DNA of 64,000 bases from Segatella copri (GCF_949820605.1 NZ_CATKVU010000007.1:310001-374000); one strand, 5' to 3'; counted from the stretch's first letter, positions 8,566 through 20,322 are shown. Made by a program: numbers and translations. Notes: generated by a model from the sequence alone, not told the origin.

Positions 8566-11388
8566 ATGAAACTAAGAAAGATTTTTGCAGCAGTTTTGCT
8601 GTTCCTTTCTGCAGGTACAGCGATGGCACAGCAGATGCCAGCTATTCCGGTAGACAAGAATGTGAAGATAGGTCGTCTTGATAATGGATTGACTTACTAC
8701 ATTCGTCACAACAGTTATCCTGAGCATGTAGCCAGTTTCTACATCGCTCAGAAAGTGGGTTCTATCAATGAGAATGATGATCAGCGCGGTTTGGCTCACC
8801 TCTTGGAGCACCTTGCCTTCAATGGTACCGACCATTTCAAGGGCAACTCTCTGCAGGACTATCTGCAGAGCATCGGTGTACAGTATGGCCGTAATCTCAA
8901 CGCCTATACAGCAGTAGAGAAGACTGTTTATTACTTCACAGATGTTCCTACTACCCGTACTACAGCCGTAGACTCCTGTATGCTTATCCTCAAGGATTGG
9001 AGCAACGGTATCTCTCTTACCAAGGAAGCCATCAATGACGAGCGCGATGTGGTACACAATGAGTACCGTATGCGTATCGTAGGTCAGCAGCGCATGATAG
9101 AGCGTTCACTTCCTAAGCTCTATCAGGGCGAAAAGTATGGCTACCGTTTCCCTATCGGTTTGATGAGCGTTATCGATGGTTGTAAGCCAGAAACTCTCCG
9201 TGCTTACTACCGTAAATGGTATCGTCCAGACAATCAGGCTATTATCATTGTGGGTGATGTAGATGTAAATCATATCGAAGCTAAGATTAAGGAACTCTTC
9301 TCAGGTATCAAGGTACCTAAGAATGCCGCTAAGATAGAGAAGGTAGAAGTATCTGATAATGATTCAGCCATCTATGTTATCGACAAGGATAAGGAGCAGC
9401 AGGTTGATCTCTTCCAGATTTATATGAAGCACAATGCTGTGCCTGATTCTCTGAAGAGCAACATGAGCTATCTCCTGAAGGGATACATGGATAACGTGAT
9501 TTCTTCTATGATTGCTGCCCGTTTTGCAGAGAAGGCATTGGAGCCAGACTGTCCATATCTCCAGGCAAATGCCGGTGATGGTTCATACCTGATTTCAAGC
9601 ACTAAGGATGCTTTCACCCTTACCGGTGTTGCTAAGCCAGGAAAGATTAAGGAGGCTTATGCTGCTGTTCTCCGCGAGGCACAGCGTATGCATGAGTTCG
9701 GTTTCACTGCTACTGAGTATCAGCGTGCCAAGGATGAATTCATGAGCCAGGTTGACAAGGCGCTTGCCAACAAGGATAAGATGAAAAACGAGCAGTTTAC
9801 CACCCAGTATGTGGATAACTTCACTTCTAACGAGCCTATTCCGTCAGTAGAAGAGGAGAGTCAGATCTGGAAGATGGTAGTTCCAAACTTGCCTCTTGAG
9901 GTTATCAACAGCTATGCCAAGCAGTTGGTTTGCCAGAGCGATACTAACCTTGTATCATTGGTTATGATGCGCGAGCAGGCTGGTGCCGTTTATCCTACAG
10001 AGCAGGAACTTGCTGCCATTGTAAAGCAGGTACGTGCTGAGAAGCTCGAGGCTTATGTGGATAATGTTAAGCAGGAACCTCTCATAGCTCAGGCTCCTAA
10101 GGCTGGTAAGATTAAGAAGACTGTTGAGAACAAAAAGTTGGGCTTCAAGGAGTTGACTCTTTCTAATGGCGCTAAGGTGGTATTGAAGAAGACCGATTTC
10201 AAGGACAATGAGATTGCTTTCGCAGCTTCAGCCAATGTGGGTTATTCTACTTTCGGCAAGGAAGACTTCCTGAATGCTGCATTCGCAGCAGATGTGCTCG
10301 ATGCTAGTGGTCTTGGCGATTTCTCAAGCAATGAGCTTGATAAGGCTTTGGCTGGTAAGCAGGCTGGCGTTTCGTTCAGCTTGAGTCCTTTTAATCATGG
10401 TTTGAAGGGTAATTCTACTCCTAAGGACATCGAAACCCTGATGCAGCTCATCTATCTCAAGATGACCGCAGTAAGCAAGGACCAGAAAAGCTTCGACAAT
10501 ATGAAGAGTATGATGGCTACTGTTCTTGCCAACAAGAGCAACAACCCAAGCCTCGTATATCAGGATTCTGTTCAGAGCACCCTCTATTTGGGTAGCAAAC
10601 TTGCCCGTGTGCCAGAGGCAAGCGATATAAAGAATATCAACTACGACCGTATCCTGGAGATTGGTAAGCAGTTCTACGGCAATGCCAAGGACTTCACCTT
10701 CTATTTCGTAGGTAACTATGATGAGAAGACTCTCCTCCCACTCATCGAGCAGTATATCGCCAGTCTGCCAAACAATGGCTTCAAGCTTAAAAACAAGCAG
10801 ATTCCTTATGCTAAGGGTAAGGTAAGCAATGTCTTTACCAAAGCAATGGAGAATCCACAGAACCAGGCAACAGAGATCTGGTATACCAAGGCTCCATTCA
10901 CCTTGAAGAATTATGTTCTTGCTGATGTTTCTGCCCGTTTGCTGGAGATGAAGTATTTGCGTACTATCCGTGAGGAACTCAGCGCTGCTTATCATGCAGG
11001 AGCAAACTATGGTTTGCTTCGCGATTATGATAACAAGGCTGCCATCTCTATTTCAGCCGTGGCTCAATTGAACCCAGAGAAGTCGGATATCGCTATTCCT
11101 TACTTCTTCAAGGGTATGGACGAGACTGTAGCCCAGCCAAATGCAGAAGACCTTCAGAAGGTAAAGGAGATTCTCCTGAAGCAGGCTGCTGTTAGCGAAA
11201 AAACCAATGGTTATTGGCTTGGTGCGTTGAGCACATACGAGCGTATGGGTGTTGATACTCATAGCGATTACAAGGAGATGGTGAAGAATCTGAAGGCATC
11301 TGAGATTTCAGACTTCCTGAAGAATGTCATCCTGAAGAGTGGTAATCACTTCGAGATTATCATGAAGGCAGTGAAGAACGAGAAGTAA
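8566..11388 (+). CDS. M16 family zinc metallopeptidase (pitrilysin-like), periplasmic
   Basis: A 940-residue two-lobed M16 peptidase. A signal peptide (MKLRKIFAAVLLFLSAGTAMAQQ) directs it to the periplasm. The inverted zinc motif HxxEH is intact at residues 78-82 (HLLEH) and the downstream Glu pair is seen in NDERDVVHNEYRM (E159/E166). The first catalytic lobe runs to about residue 480 and a second, inactive M16 lobe (LTLSNGAKVVLKKTDFKDNEIAF onward) forms the C-terminal half, as in full-length PqqL-like peptidases. These enzymes degrade peptides inside a closed chamber. The gene is monocistronic, between its own promoter and terminator. Confidence 0.92.
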   Translation: MKLRKIFAAVLLFLSAGTAMAQQMPAIPVDKNVKIGRLDNGLTYYIRHNSYPEHVASFYIAQKVGSINENDDQRGLAHLLEHLAFNGTDHFKGNSLQDYLQSIGVQYGRNLNAYTAVEKTVYYFTDVPTTRTTAVDSCMLILKDWSNGISLTKEAINDERDVVHNEYRMRIVGQQRMIERSLPKLYQGEKYGYRFPIGLMSVIDGCKPETLRAYYRKWYRPDNQAIIIVGDVDVNHIEAKIKELFSGIKVPKNAAKIEKVEVSDNDSAIYVIDKDKEQQVDLFQIYMKHNAVPDSLKSNMSYLLKGYMDNVISSMIAARFAEKALEPDCPYLQANAGDGSYLISSTKDAFTLTGVAKPGKIKEAYAAVLREAQRMHEFGFTATEYQRAKDEFMSQVDKALANKDKMKNEQFTTQYVDNFTSNEPIPSVEEESQIWKMVVPNLPLEVINSYAKQLVCQSDTNLVSLVMMREQAGAVYPTEQELAAIVKQVRAEKLEAYVDNVKQEPLIAQAPKAGKIKKTVENKKLGFKELTLSNGAKVVLKKTDFKDNEIAFAASANVGYSTFGKEDFLNAAFAADVLDASGLGDFSSNELDKALAGKQAGVSFSLSPFNHGLKGNSTPKDIETLMQLIYLKMTAVSKDQKSFDNMKSMMATVLANKSNNPSLVYQDSVQSTLYLGSKLARVPEASDIKNINYDRILEIGKQFYGNAKDFTFYFVGNYDEKTLLPLIEQYIASLPNNGFKLKNKQIPYAKGKVSNVFTKAMENPQNQATEIWYTKAPFTLKNYVLADVSARLLEMKYLRTIREELSAAYHAGANYGLLRDYDNKAAISISAVAQLNPEKSDIAIPYFFKGMDETVAQPNAEDLQKVKEILLKQAAVSEKTNGYWLGALSTYERMGVDTHSDYKEMVKNLKASEISDFLKNVILKSGNHFEIIMKAVKNEK

Positions 11389-11412
11389 ATCTCGGACTTG
11401 ATATAATAAACG

Positions 11413-11458
11413 AAAAAATCCCGTTGTACAAGCCAGATGGCTGACAACAGGATTTTTA
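11413..11458 (+). terminator. Terminator after the M16 gene
   Basis: AAAATCCCGTTGT and ACAACAGGATTTT form the arms around an inner AGCC/GGCT hairpin, followed by a long T-tract. Confidence 0.75.
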
Positions 11459-11524
11459 CGTTTTTTTTCTTTTCCCAAAATTTTTGAAACTCATCATTTA
11501 AGAGTCGTTTCGAAAAATCTCTCT

Positions 11525-11565
11525 TTAAAAAGAAAGGATGCGTCCTTATATTGTATAAGAGCATC
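11525..11565 (-). terminator. Terminator of the 38-residue ORF
   Basis: On the minus strand GATGC..CTTATA pairs with TATAAG..GCATC, followed by CTTTCTTTTT. It lies 35 bp past the stop of the small gene. Confidence 0.6.
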
Positions 11566-11600
11566 ATCTTTCCTCCTTTACGTCATGTTTCTGAAGAGTA

Positions 11601-11717
11601 TTAACCTCTTCTCTTTGCCTTAGAGGCAAGAGCCTCGCGGCGATCCTGAAGAATCTGTTGGCATCTATCGATAGCCTGATTCTGATTTTCTGAATTTACC
11701 TTAATTAAATCATTCAT
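11601..11717 (-). CDS. Small basic protein of unknown function (38 aa)
   Basis: This short ORF encodes MNDLIKVNSENQNQAIDRCQ followed by QILQDRREALASKAKRRG. It is polar, helix-prone and ends in a basic cluster; I recognise no family. Support for expression comes from its setting: a perfect TATCTTTG -7 box 28 bp upstream of the ATG, no competing gene on either strand, and a hairpin with a U-rich tail 35 bp past the stop. It therefore looks like a complete monocistronic unit. The alternative is a small RNA whose sequence happens to be open. Confidence 0.5.
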   Translation of the reverse strand: MNDLIKVNSENQNQAIDRCQQILQDRREALASKAKRRG

Positions 11718-11744
11718 AACCTATTGATATTTGTTAACCGCTTG

Positions 11745-11776
11745 CAAAGATAGGGGTTTCTACCTATTTCTAGGTA
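11745..11776 (-). promoter_or_regulatory. Promoter and putative operator of the 38-aa gene
   Basis: TATCTTTG (minus strand, 11745-11752) is a perfect -7 box. Immediately upstream lies TACCTA-TTTC-TAGGTA (11761-11776), a perfect 6-bp inverted repeat that could bind a regulator. From here to 12027 I see no gene, only AT-rich sequence. Confidence 0.5.
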
Positions 11777-12027
11777 TAAAATGCATGAAAATGCGTGTTT
11801 TGTTCGTTATTTTTTGATGTATGTCAAAAAAAAGTGCAAACGTTTGAACAGTTTCCCCTCCTTTAGGCCGATAATTATCATTTCCTGAACGATTTTTTCA
11901 TAATCTTTTAAACGAATTGTCATAGTATTCGTCTATAATAACGTAGAAAGAGCAGAAATGATGAGTTTTTAGGGAGATTCATACCGCGAAATAGGGATTT
12001 TTCTTATCGTATTCCCGATTTTTTTGC

Positions 12028-12035
12028 GAACTTTG
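12028..12035 (+). promoter_or_regulatory. -7 box of the DUF4923 gene
   Basis: GAACTTTG, followed by CACC, matches six of six core positions except the first T of TAnnTTTG; the leader is about 70 nt. Confidence 0.5.
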
Positions 12036-12106
12036 CACCCAAAAGAACAATAGGAAGTATTGGGTATATATAAATAAGAGTGATAAAAATAAATATATAG
12101 AAAGCA

Positions 12107-12949
12107 ATGAAAAAGGTATTTCTTTTGGCTGCCCTCGTGCTCGCATGCACAGCTGGCAGCAACGCAAGCGCTATGAACGAGGCAGCGCTCAATGCCTCAA
12201 TGTCTGAAATGATGCCGGTTAAGAAAACGGCTAAGAAGACTACAAAGAAGACTACGACCAAGAAGACTTCTACAAAGAAAACAACTTCTGCTGCATCTAA
12301 CACAACAGCTACAACTGCTGCAACAACCAGCAATGCCGCTACTTCTACCAGTACAACCAGCAATGCAGGCTCAGCCGTTGCAGGTATCTTGGGTGCTGTA
12401 TTGGGCGGAAACTCTAACAGCAGCAGTTCTGCAGGTAGCAGCATTATCAATGGCATTCTGAATAATGTAATCGGTTCAGGTACCTTCCGCAAGCAGGATC
12501 TCTGTGCCCATACCTGGAAGTACAGCAAGCCGGGATGCGCCTTTACCTCTGAGAATCTCCTGGCAAAGGCTGGCGGTGAGATTGCTGCCAACAAGGTAGA
12601 GGAGAAGTTGGGTGAGTATTACAGCAAGTTTGGCTTCAGCGACTCAAATACCTATTTCACCTTCAAAACTGATGGAACTTTCGCTGCCAAGATAGATGGC
12701 AAGTCATGGCAGGGCAATTATACTTTTGATGAGAAGACTCATGCCATTCAGATGAAGGGCTTGCTCTTGAGTATGTCGGGCTATGCTACGAAGACTACCA
12801 ACGGCATCAGCCTGCTCTTCGACCAGACAAAGTTGCTCAACCTCATCAAGACCATCGGTTCCTTCAAGGGTAATTCTACGCTCAGCGCTATCGGTACTAT
12901 CGCCAATAATTACGATGGTATGCGTGTAGGTTTCGAGATGACTAAGTAA
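12107..12949 (+). CDS. DUF4923 family lipocalin-like exported protein
   Basis: A 280-residue exported protein of unknown function. After a signal peptide (MKKVFLLAALVLACTAGSNASA) comes a strongly biased Lys/Thr segment (residues ~38-60, KKTAKKTTKKTTTKK type) and an Ala/Thr/Ser/Gly linker to ~115. The C-terminal DUF4923 domain starts at about LCAHTWKYSKPGCAF and ends YDGMRVGFEMTK; this family is annotated as lipocalin-like in Bacteroidales. The K/T-rich linker resembles histone H1 tails and may bind anionic polymers, but that is speculation. It is transcribed alone and converges on a GH3 gene. Confidence 0.75.
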   Translation: MKKVFLLAALVLACTAGSNASAMNEAALNASMSEMMPVKKTAKKTTKKTTTKKTSTKKTTSAASNTTATTAATTSNAATSTSTTSNAGSAVAGILGAVLGGNSNSSSSAGSSIINGILNNVIGSGTFRKQDLCAHTWKYSKPGCAFTSENLLAKAGGEIAANKVEEKLGEYYSKFGFSDSNTYFTFKTDGTFAAKIDGKSWQGNYTFDEKTHAIQMKGLLLSMSGYATKTTNGISLLFDQTKLLNLIKTIGSFKGNSTLSAIGTIANNYDGMRVGFEMTK

Positions 12950-12965
12950 TTTGAAGGAAATCCAT

Positions 12966-13068
12966 AACTGAGCCTTCTGTTGAAGTGGGCTCAGTCAATA
13001 GAAATCGCCCTGTAAGAAGTAAAGCATCTTTCAAGCTATGCTTTGCTCTTTACAGGGCGATTTTTCTT
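12966..13068. terminator. Double hairpin between convergent genes
   Basis: A first hairpin (ACTGAGCC/GGCTCAGT, 12966-12997) is followed by a second with arms GAAATCGCCCTGTAA and TTACAGGGCGATTTTTC (13001-13068). A/T runs on both sides suit termination in both directions. Confidence 0.75.
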
Positions 13069-13070
13069 GT

Positions 13071-15440
13071 TTATTTCACGTTCAGTTTCAATGTCTTTAC
13101 ATCCTTGCTGTTGGTTCCTATCATAATCTGGAAGTCGCCTGGTTCTATCACGTGCTTCAGATCTGCGTTGTAGAACTTGAGCATATCTGGGGTGATATCA
13201 AAGCTTACCTCCTTGCTTTCACCTACTGCCAGATGGATGCGCTGGAAACCTTTCAGTTCCTTTACAGGGCGGGAGATGCTGGCTACCATGTCACGGATGT
13301 AGAGCTGCACAATCTCGTCGGCATCGCGGGAGCCATTGTTCTTAACGGTGACGCTAGCTGTAATCTTCTTGCCATCCTGCCATTCGGTAGCCTCCTCATT
13401 GCTGATGCCGGCCTCCTGGCTGCTCAGGCGGAAGTTGCTGTATGAAAAGTAGGTGTAGCTCAAACCGTAACCGAAAGGATAGAGCGGACCATTGCTTACA
13501 TCCAGACAGTTGCTGGCAAACTTGGCAAACTTCTCATTATCGTCTGCTACAGGGCGTCCGGTGTTCTGATGGTTGTAGTAGAGAGGCTCCTGACCGGTAG
13601 TCTTAGGCATCGAAGTGGTGAGCTTGCCCGATGGCGATTTGTCGCCAAAGATGACATCGCAGAGTGCATCGCCCATCTCTGAGCCTCCAAACCATACATT
13701 CATGATGGCTGATACATGGGCTTTCTCCCAAGTAAGGACCGTAGGACGGCCCGCAAAGTTGAGGAGCACTACAGGCTTGCCCGTCTTCAGAAGTTCGGCA
13801 AGCAGTTCGCGCTGTACGTCCGGCATCTCCAGGTTGGTACGGCTACCGCATTCGCCGCTCATCTCGGCACTTTCGCCCATAGCACATACTATCACGTCGG
13901 CCTCTTTAGCAATCTTCAGCGCTTCAGCCTTCATTTCAGCCTCGTTGCCCCAGTTGATCGGTTTACCGGATTCGCCGTTTTGCTGCAGTTCCTGATTGCG
14001 CCAGATATTGCTTCCCTGGGCATATAATAAGGTGGCTTTTCCGGCAAGAGCATGCTCCATCGCTTCCTTGATGGTGGTATATTTAGATGGTACCTGAGCA
14101 ACACTCCATGTACCGGCTATGTTGTTTCGGGTGTCGGCAAGCGGACCTATCAGGGCTATCTTTCCTTCCTTCTTCAGTGGCAGAATATTGCCTTCGTTCT
14201 TCAGGAGCACGAAGGTCTCTGCTGCTACATCGCGGGCTGCCTGACGGTTCTCTGCGGTATAAATCTCGCTCTTGCTGCGCTTGGTGTTGCAGTAGCGGTA
14301 AGGGTCGCTGAACAGGCCCAGTTTATATTTCGCTTCCAGAATGCGGCGGCAGGCGATGTTCACATCCTCCTCGCTCACCTTTCCTTCTGCTATGCTCTTT
14401 GCCAGATGCTTTACGAAGGCGTTGGAACACATATCCATGTCGGTACCCGCCTTCAGTGCCTGTTCTGAAGCCTCCTGGATGTCTTTTGCCGTTCCGTGCT
14501 GCAGAATCTCGGCGATAGAAGCGTAATCGGTAACCACGAAACCGTTGAATCCCCACTGCTTTCTCAAGACATCGGTCATCATCCATTTGTTGGCTGTAGC
14601 AGGTATGTAGTCGATGAGATTGAATGAAGACATCACGCTGCCTACGCCAGCCTTCACCACAGCCTCGTAAGGTGGCAGATACTGGTTCATCATGCGTACG
14701 CGGCTCATATCTACCGTGTTATATTCCTTTCCGCTCTCAACGCCTCCGTACAGGGCAAAATGTTTCAGACAGGCCATGATGCGGTTGGCTCTCAGAATCT
14801 CTTCTGTGCGCATATCCACGCCCTGGTAGCCCTGAGTCATCGCTGCTCCCATCACGCCGCTCAGATAAGGATCCTCGCCATTTCCTTCGCTGATTCGTCC
14901 CCAGCGGGCATCGAGTGCGATGTCTACCATAGGAGAGAATGTCCAGTTGATGCCGTCGGCACTTGCTTCCTTGGCCGATACTTCGCCTACCTTCTTCATC
15001 GCCTCGGTATCCCATGAGCAGGAAAGGGCGAGAGGGATAGGGAACATCGTTTCGTAACCATGAATCACGTCCATACCTACGAGCAGCGGGATGCCCAGAC
15101 GGCTGTTCTTGATGGCGATTTCCTGCAGGGCCTTGATCTTGTCGAGGCCTTTGATGTTGAAAACTCCGCCCATGTTGCCCTGGGCGATATCGCTGCCTAC
15201 CTGAGTATCGAGTGCGCCTCCGGTGGTGATGTCGCCAGCTACCATCAGGTTCAGCTGGCCAATCTTTTCCTGTAGCGTCATCTTAGCCATCAGTTGGTCG
15301 ATATACTCCTTCATGGGTAGAATCTTGCCTTTCTTGGTTGTGGCAGTTACTTTTTTCTTAGGGGCTGCGGTATGGGCGAAAGCAGGTGCTGCCATAGAAC
15401 CAGCCAAAAGAAATGTGAGTGATAAAAGTGCTGTTCTCAT
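13071..15440 (-). CDS. Glycoside hydrolase family 3 beta-glucosidase (BglX-like)
   Basis: A 789-residue secreted GH3 enzyme that releases glucose from the non-reducing end of beta-glucan oligosaccharides. The signal peptide is [22 protein letters not shown]. The N-terminal TIM-barrel contains [27 protein letters not shown] blocks and the nucleophile Asp305 in GFVVTDYAS. The alpha/beta sandwich ([19 protein letters not shown]) and a C-terminal fibronectin III-like domain ([16 protein letters not shown] to end) complete the usual three-domain layout. No lipobox, so it is likely periplasmic. It is divergent from the DUF6377 regulator and its promoter carries the dual operator shared with the rest of the locus. 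Confidence 0.92.
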   Translation of the reverse strand: MRTALLSLTFLLAGSMAAPAFAHTAAPKKKVTATTKKGKILPMKEYIDQLMAKMTLQEKIGQLNLMVAGDITTGGALDTQVGSDIAQGNMGGVFNIKGLDKIKALQEIAIKNSRLGIPLLVGMDVIHGYETMFPIPLALSCSWDTEAMKKVGEVSAKEASADGINWTFSPMVDIALDARWGRISEGNGEDPYLSGVMGAAMTQGYQGVDMRTEEILRANRIMACLKHFALYGGVESGKEYNTVDMSRVRMMNQYLPPYEAVVKAGVGSVMSSFNLIDYIPATANKWMMTDVLRKQWGFNGFVVTDYASIAEILQHGTAKDIQEASEQALKAGTDMDMCSNAFVKHLAKSIAEGKVSEEDVNIACRRILEAKYKLGLFSDPYRYCNTKRSKSEIYTAENRQAARDVAAETFVLLKNEGNILPLKKEGKIALIGPLADTRNNIAGTWSVAQVPSKYTTIKEAMEHALAGKATLLYAQGSNIWRNQELQQNGESGKPINWGNEAEMKAEALKIAKEADVIVCAMGESAEMSGECGSRTNLEMPDVQRELLAELLKTGKPVVLLNFAGRPTVLTWEKAHVSAIMNVWFGGSEMGDALCDVIFGDKSPSGKLTTSMPKTTGQEPLYYNHQNTGRPVADDNEKFAKFASNCLDVSNGPLYPFGYGLSYTYFSYSNFRLSSQEAGISNEEATEWQDGKKITASVTVKNNGSRDADEIVQLYIRDMVASISRPVKELKGFQRIHLAVGESKEVSFDITPDMLKFYNADLKHVIEPGDFQIMIGTNSKDVKTLKLNVK

Positions 15441-15492
15441 TGTTTATTATGTTAATTGTTATTTTTGATGCTTATCTTCTATTAAGACCTTG

Positions 15493-15624
15493 CAAAGATA
15501 ATAAAAAAGATGATACGATGCGCGATACGAATGTTAAAATGTGGATGAAATTTTCTTTTTCAGGAAGAGATGTATCTGATAATGAGATGGATAAGAAAAA
15601 TGCCGGAAACATAAAAAGTGGATG
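15493..15624 (-). promoter_or_regulatory. GH3 promoter with two CCAC operators 77 bp apart
   Basis: The -7 box TATCTTTG occupies 15493-15500 on the minus strand. CATCCAC copies (minus strand) start their CCAC at 15544 and 15621, that is 44 and 121 bp upstream of the T of the -7 box. No TTTG is found at -33, suggesting dependence on an activator. Confidence 0.7.
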
Positions 15625-15632
15625 CGGTATAG

Positions 15633-17417
<1,785 letters not shown>

Positions 17418-17479
17418 GCCTTTGTTTGTGTATCCCTGTTTCTGCGAACTTGTGACGGATGAGGAACGAGAGAAATCGC

Positions 17480-17512
17480 ATAAAAGTTTGGTGCTGTAAT
17501 ACACAGCACCAA
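17480..17512. terminator. Hairpin between convergent regulator and GH3 genes
   Basis: TTGGTGCTGT pairs perfectly with ACAGCACCAA over a 5-nt loop; the T-rich flank lies on the minus strand, so it best serves the GH3 transcript. Confidence 0.5.
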
Positions 17513-17620
17513 GTGGGTTAACTACCGATAACCAAGATATTGATATTTCATATATCCCAGTTTTTTGCGAGTTTGTCGATTTCTTCCGTCCGCTCAATTT
17601 TCAGTATCTGATTATTCTTT

Positions 17621-19885
17621 TTAAAAGAGCTCGAAGGCTTTCTTGAGCTTCAGGTTATCGGCTGCATTACCAACAAGAGCCTCAAACTTTCCGGCTTCAG
17701 CCTTCCAGGATGAAGATGCCTCATCGTAGAAACTGAGGGCCTCTTTGCTGATGGTGATGCTGATATCCTTGCTCTCACCTGGCTGGAGATAAACCTTCTG
17801 GAATCCCTTCAGCTCCTTCTGAGGGCGGTCTACCGATGCCTTGACATCGTGGATGTAGAGCTGAACCGTCTCGGCTCCGGCACGCTTACCTGTATTCTTT
17901 ACGTTTACGGTAAAGGTGATTGTGCCGTCCTGCTTCATCTGTATCTTGTCGCTGCGCAGATTAGAGATGGCAAACTGGGTGTAGCTCAAGCCGTGACCGA
18001 ATGCAAAGGTAGGCTTGATACGCTCCTTATCGGTCCAGCGGTAACCTACATAGATGCCTTCCTTATATTCCTCATCAATGATGTTGCCCTTCGTGCTGGC
18101 TCCACCTTCCTGACGCCAGGTTCCCGGATAGGTATTGAGTGCATGAGCACCTGTTTCCTTCAGCGAGTTGACCCATGTAAACGGCAATTTGCCGCTAGGG
18201 TTTGCATCGCCTGTAAGGATGCTTGCAAGGGCTTCGCCGCTCTCCGAACCGATGAACCAGCCCTGTACGATGCCGGCTACCTTAGCCTTCCAAGGCATAG
18301 CTACCGCATTGCCCGAGATGTTGACATAAACGAAGTTTCTGTTTGCCTTAGCCAAAGCCTCGATCAGCTTATCCTGATGGTATGGCAATTCGTAATGCTT
18401 GCGGTCGTGACCCTCGCAGTCCTGGAAGTCGCTCTTGTTCAGACCACCAAACATGATGACATAGTCGGCAGTCTTGGCTTTCTCTACGGCTTCGGCTATC
18501 AGTTCAGCCTCGCTGCGCTTGTCTTCCAGGTTCTGGCCGGTTGTAACGCCATTGTAGTTGCCCGTTACATCGCCCACATATCCGCGGGCATAATCTACCT
18601 CGATGCCGTCCTTCCCCAAGCGTGTCTTCAGACCATCGAGAGGCGAAATCTCGCGCTGTACCTTGAGCGAAGAAGAGCCTCCGCCTACGGTCATCATCTT
18701 GATGGCATTCTCGCCTACTACCAGTATGCGCTTAGCCTTCTGGGTGTTGATAGGGAGCACATTGTTCCTGTTCTGGAGCAATACGATGCCTTCCTCAGCA
18801 ATCTGTCTGGCTGCTGCATAATGGCTCTCTGAGCAGAGGAAACCATGAGGGCGGTTCGGATTCATCGTGGTGCGATAGAAGAGGCGCAATACGCGGCGCA
18901 CCTTATCGTCCAGCTCCTTCTGGGTGAACTTGCCTTCCTGTATGGCCTTCATGTAAGGCATGGAGAGATAATAGTTGTCGTAGGCATTGGTAGCGCCCAT
19001 CGTAAGACCGTCTGTCCAGGTGCCGAACTCCATATCCAGCCCGTTCTTTACAGACTGCTCCAGGTCGTGGGCACCGCCCCAGTCGCTCACCACGACACCA
19101 TCATACTTCCAGTCGCCCTTCAGAATCTTGTTCAGGGTCCACTGGTTGTGGCAGTTGTGCTCATTCTTATATAGGTTGTAGGCTCCCATGATGCCCCATG
19201 TCTTGCCCTTCTCAACAGCCGCCTTGAAAGCAGGGAGATAGATTTCGTGGAGGGCACGGTCGCTGACGATTACGTTGACCTGATGGCGGTATTCCTCGTC
19301 GTTGTTCAGGCAATAGTGCTTTACGCAGGCTGATACGCCCTTAGACTGCAATCCCTGGATATACGGCACAACCATGATGCTTGCCAGGAACGGATCTTCG
19401 CCCATATACTCGAAGTTACGACCGTTGAGAGGCGTGCGATAGATATTGACGCCAGGGCCCAGAATCATGTCCTTGCCGCGATACAGGGCTTCTTCGCCCA
19501 ATGCTTCGCCATAGATGCGGCTCATCTGCGGATTCCATGATGCGGCAAGACAGGTGAGGGCAGGGAAGGCTACACAGGAGTCGTTGGTCTGACCAGCCTG
19601 TTCCCACTCATCCCACAATACGTCAGGACGCACTCCGTGAGGTCCGTCATCCGTCCAGAAGTCAGGGAATCCCAAGCGTGGTACACCGGCTGATGAAAAC
19701 TTGCTCTGAGCATGGATGATGCGTATCTTCTCTGCCAGCGTCATGCGGGAGATGGCATCATCGATGCGCTGCTCTACCGGCTTGGTCTGGTCGAGATAGA
19801 CTGGCAATCGTCTGGTAGTCTGCTGTGCCTGAGATGGAGCGATGGCTGCAACCGACAGGACACATGATAAAATGAACTGTTTCAT
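17621..19885 (-). CDS. Glycoside hydrolase family 3 beta-glucosidase
   Basis: A 754-residue GH3 enzyme with signal peptide MKQFILSCVLSVAAIAPSQAQ. The nucleophile is Asp268 in YDGVVVSDWGGAHD; substrate-binding blocks KHYCLNNDE and YMGEDPFLAS precede it. The second domain (AKRILVVGENAIKM) and the C-terminal fibronectin III-like domain (FAFGHGLSYTQFAISN onward) are complete. It belongs to a different GH3 subgroup from the neighbour at 13 kb, suggesting different linkage or chain-length preference, for example beta-1,3 versus beta-1,4. It is divergent from susC and shares mirror-image operators with it. Confidence 0.92.
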   Translation of the reverse strand: MKQFILSCVLSVAAIAPSQAQQTTRRLPVYLDQTKPVEQRIDDAISRMTLAEKIRIIHAQSKFSSAGVPRLGFPDFWTDDGPHGVRPDVLWDEWEQAGQTNDSCVAFPALTCLAASWNPQMSRIYGEALGEEALYRGKDMILGPGVNIYRTPLNGRNFEYMGEDPFLASIMVVPYIQGLQSKGVSACVKHYCLNNDEEYRHQVNVIVSDRALHEIYLPAFKAAVEKGKTWGIMGAYNLYKNEHNCHNQWTLNKILKGDWKYDGVVVSDWGGAHDLEQSVKNGLDMEFGTWTDGLTMGATNAYDNYYLSMPYMKAIQEGKFTQKELDDKVRRVLRLFYRTTMNPNRPHGFLCSESHYAAARQIAEEGIVLLQNRNNVLPINTQKAKRILVVGENAIKMMTVGGGSSSLKVQREISPLDGLKTRLGKDGIEVDYARGYVGDVTGNYNGVTTGQNLEDKRSEAELIAEAVEKAKTADYVIMFGGLNKSDFQDCEGHDRKHYELPYHQDKLIEALAKANRNFVYVNISGNAVAMPWKAKVAGIVQGWFIGSESGEALASILTGDANPSGKLPFTWVNSLKETGAHALNTYPGTWRQEGGASTKGNIIDEEYKEGIYVGYRWTDKERIKPTFAFGHGLSYTQFAISNLRSDKIQMKQDGTITFTVNVKNTGKRAGAETVQLYIHDVKASVDRPQKELKGFQKVYLQPGESKDISITISKEALSFYDEASSSWKAEAGKFEALVGNAADNLKLKKAFELF

Positions 19886-19988
19886 AAGTAATATTTATTA
19901 TGGTTTGTTTATTTCTTGCAGTTGTTTGTTTTGCACACCGCCTCTCACGTTTTTTTTGTGCGTTTAGGCGTATATGCTCATTCATCTG

Positions 19989-20117
19989 CAAAATTACTAA
20001 ATAAATAATGAAAAAATGATGTGTGATAAGTGAAAAGTGGATGAACGTAAAAATAGAACTTTTGTAAACCGCTGATAGTTAGGAAAATAAATGTGTTGTG
20101 GTGCGAATGAAAAGTGG
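19989..20117 (-). promoter_or_regulatory. GH3 promoter with two CCAC operators 77 bp apart
   Basis: Minus-strand -7 box TAATTTTG at 19989-19996. CCACTTTTCA copies begin at 20040 and 20117, exactly 44 and 121 bp upstream of the T of the -7 box. The proximal copy reads CATCCACTTTTCACTTATC. No -33 TTTG. Confidence 0.72.
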
Positions 20118-20193
20118 CAGAGTGTGAACACTGAAATATGCTGATGTAACTTTTTAAGGATGTTTCAGCCTCATTTTCTTTATTTTAATCCAT

Positions 20194-20322
20194 CCACTTT
20201 CATGCAGTTGTTAAAAACTGCTAAGTATCTGAAAATTAATAATATAGATTATTTTAGAAAAGTTTCTGTTCCACTTATCTGTTGAAGGCGCTAGGAATTA
20301 TCAAAAAATCATATTATATTTG
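20194..20322 (+). promoter_or_regulatory. Beta-glucan susC promoter with two CCAC operators 77 bp apart
   Basis: -7 box TATATTTG at 20315-20322. CCACTTTC (20194) and CCACTTAT (20271) lie 121 and 44 bp upstream of its T. With the GH3 side, the four sites in this divergent region start at 20040, 20117, 20194 and 20271, evenly 77 bp apart and in mirror orientation. No -33 TTTG. The leader is about 110 nt. Confidence 0.72.

Noticed and set aside
11346..11567. Minus-strand 73-aa ORF with AGGAGG before the ATG
   Set aside because: Its beginning is the terminator hairpin of the 38-aa gene and its end is antisense to the M16 gene; the composition is AT-driven.
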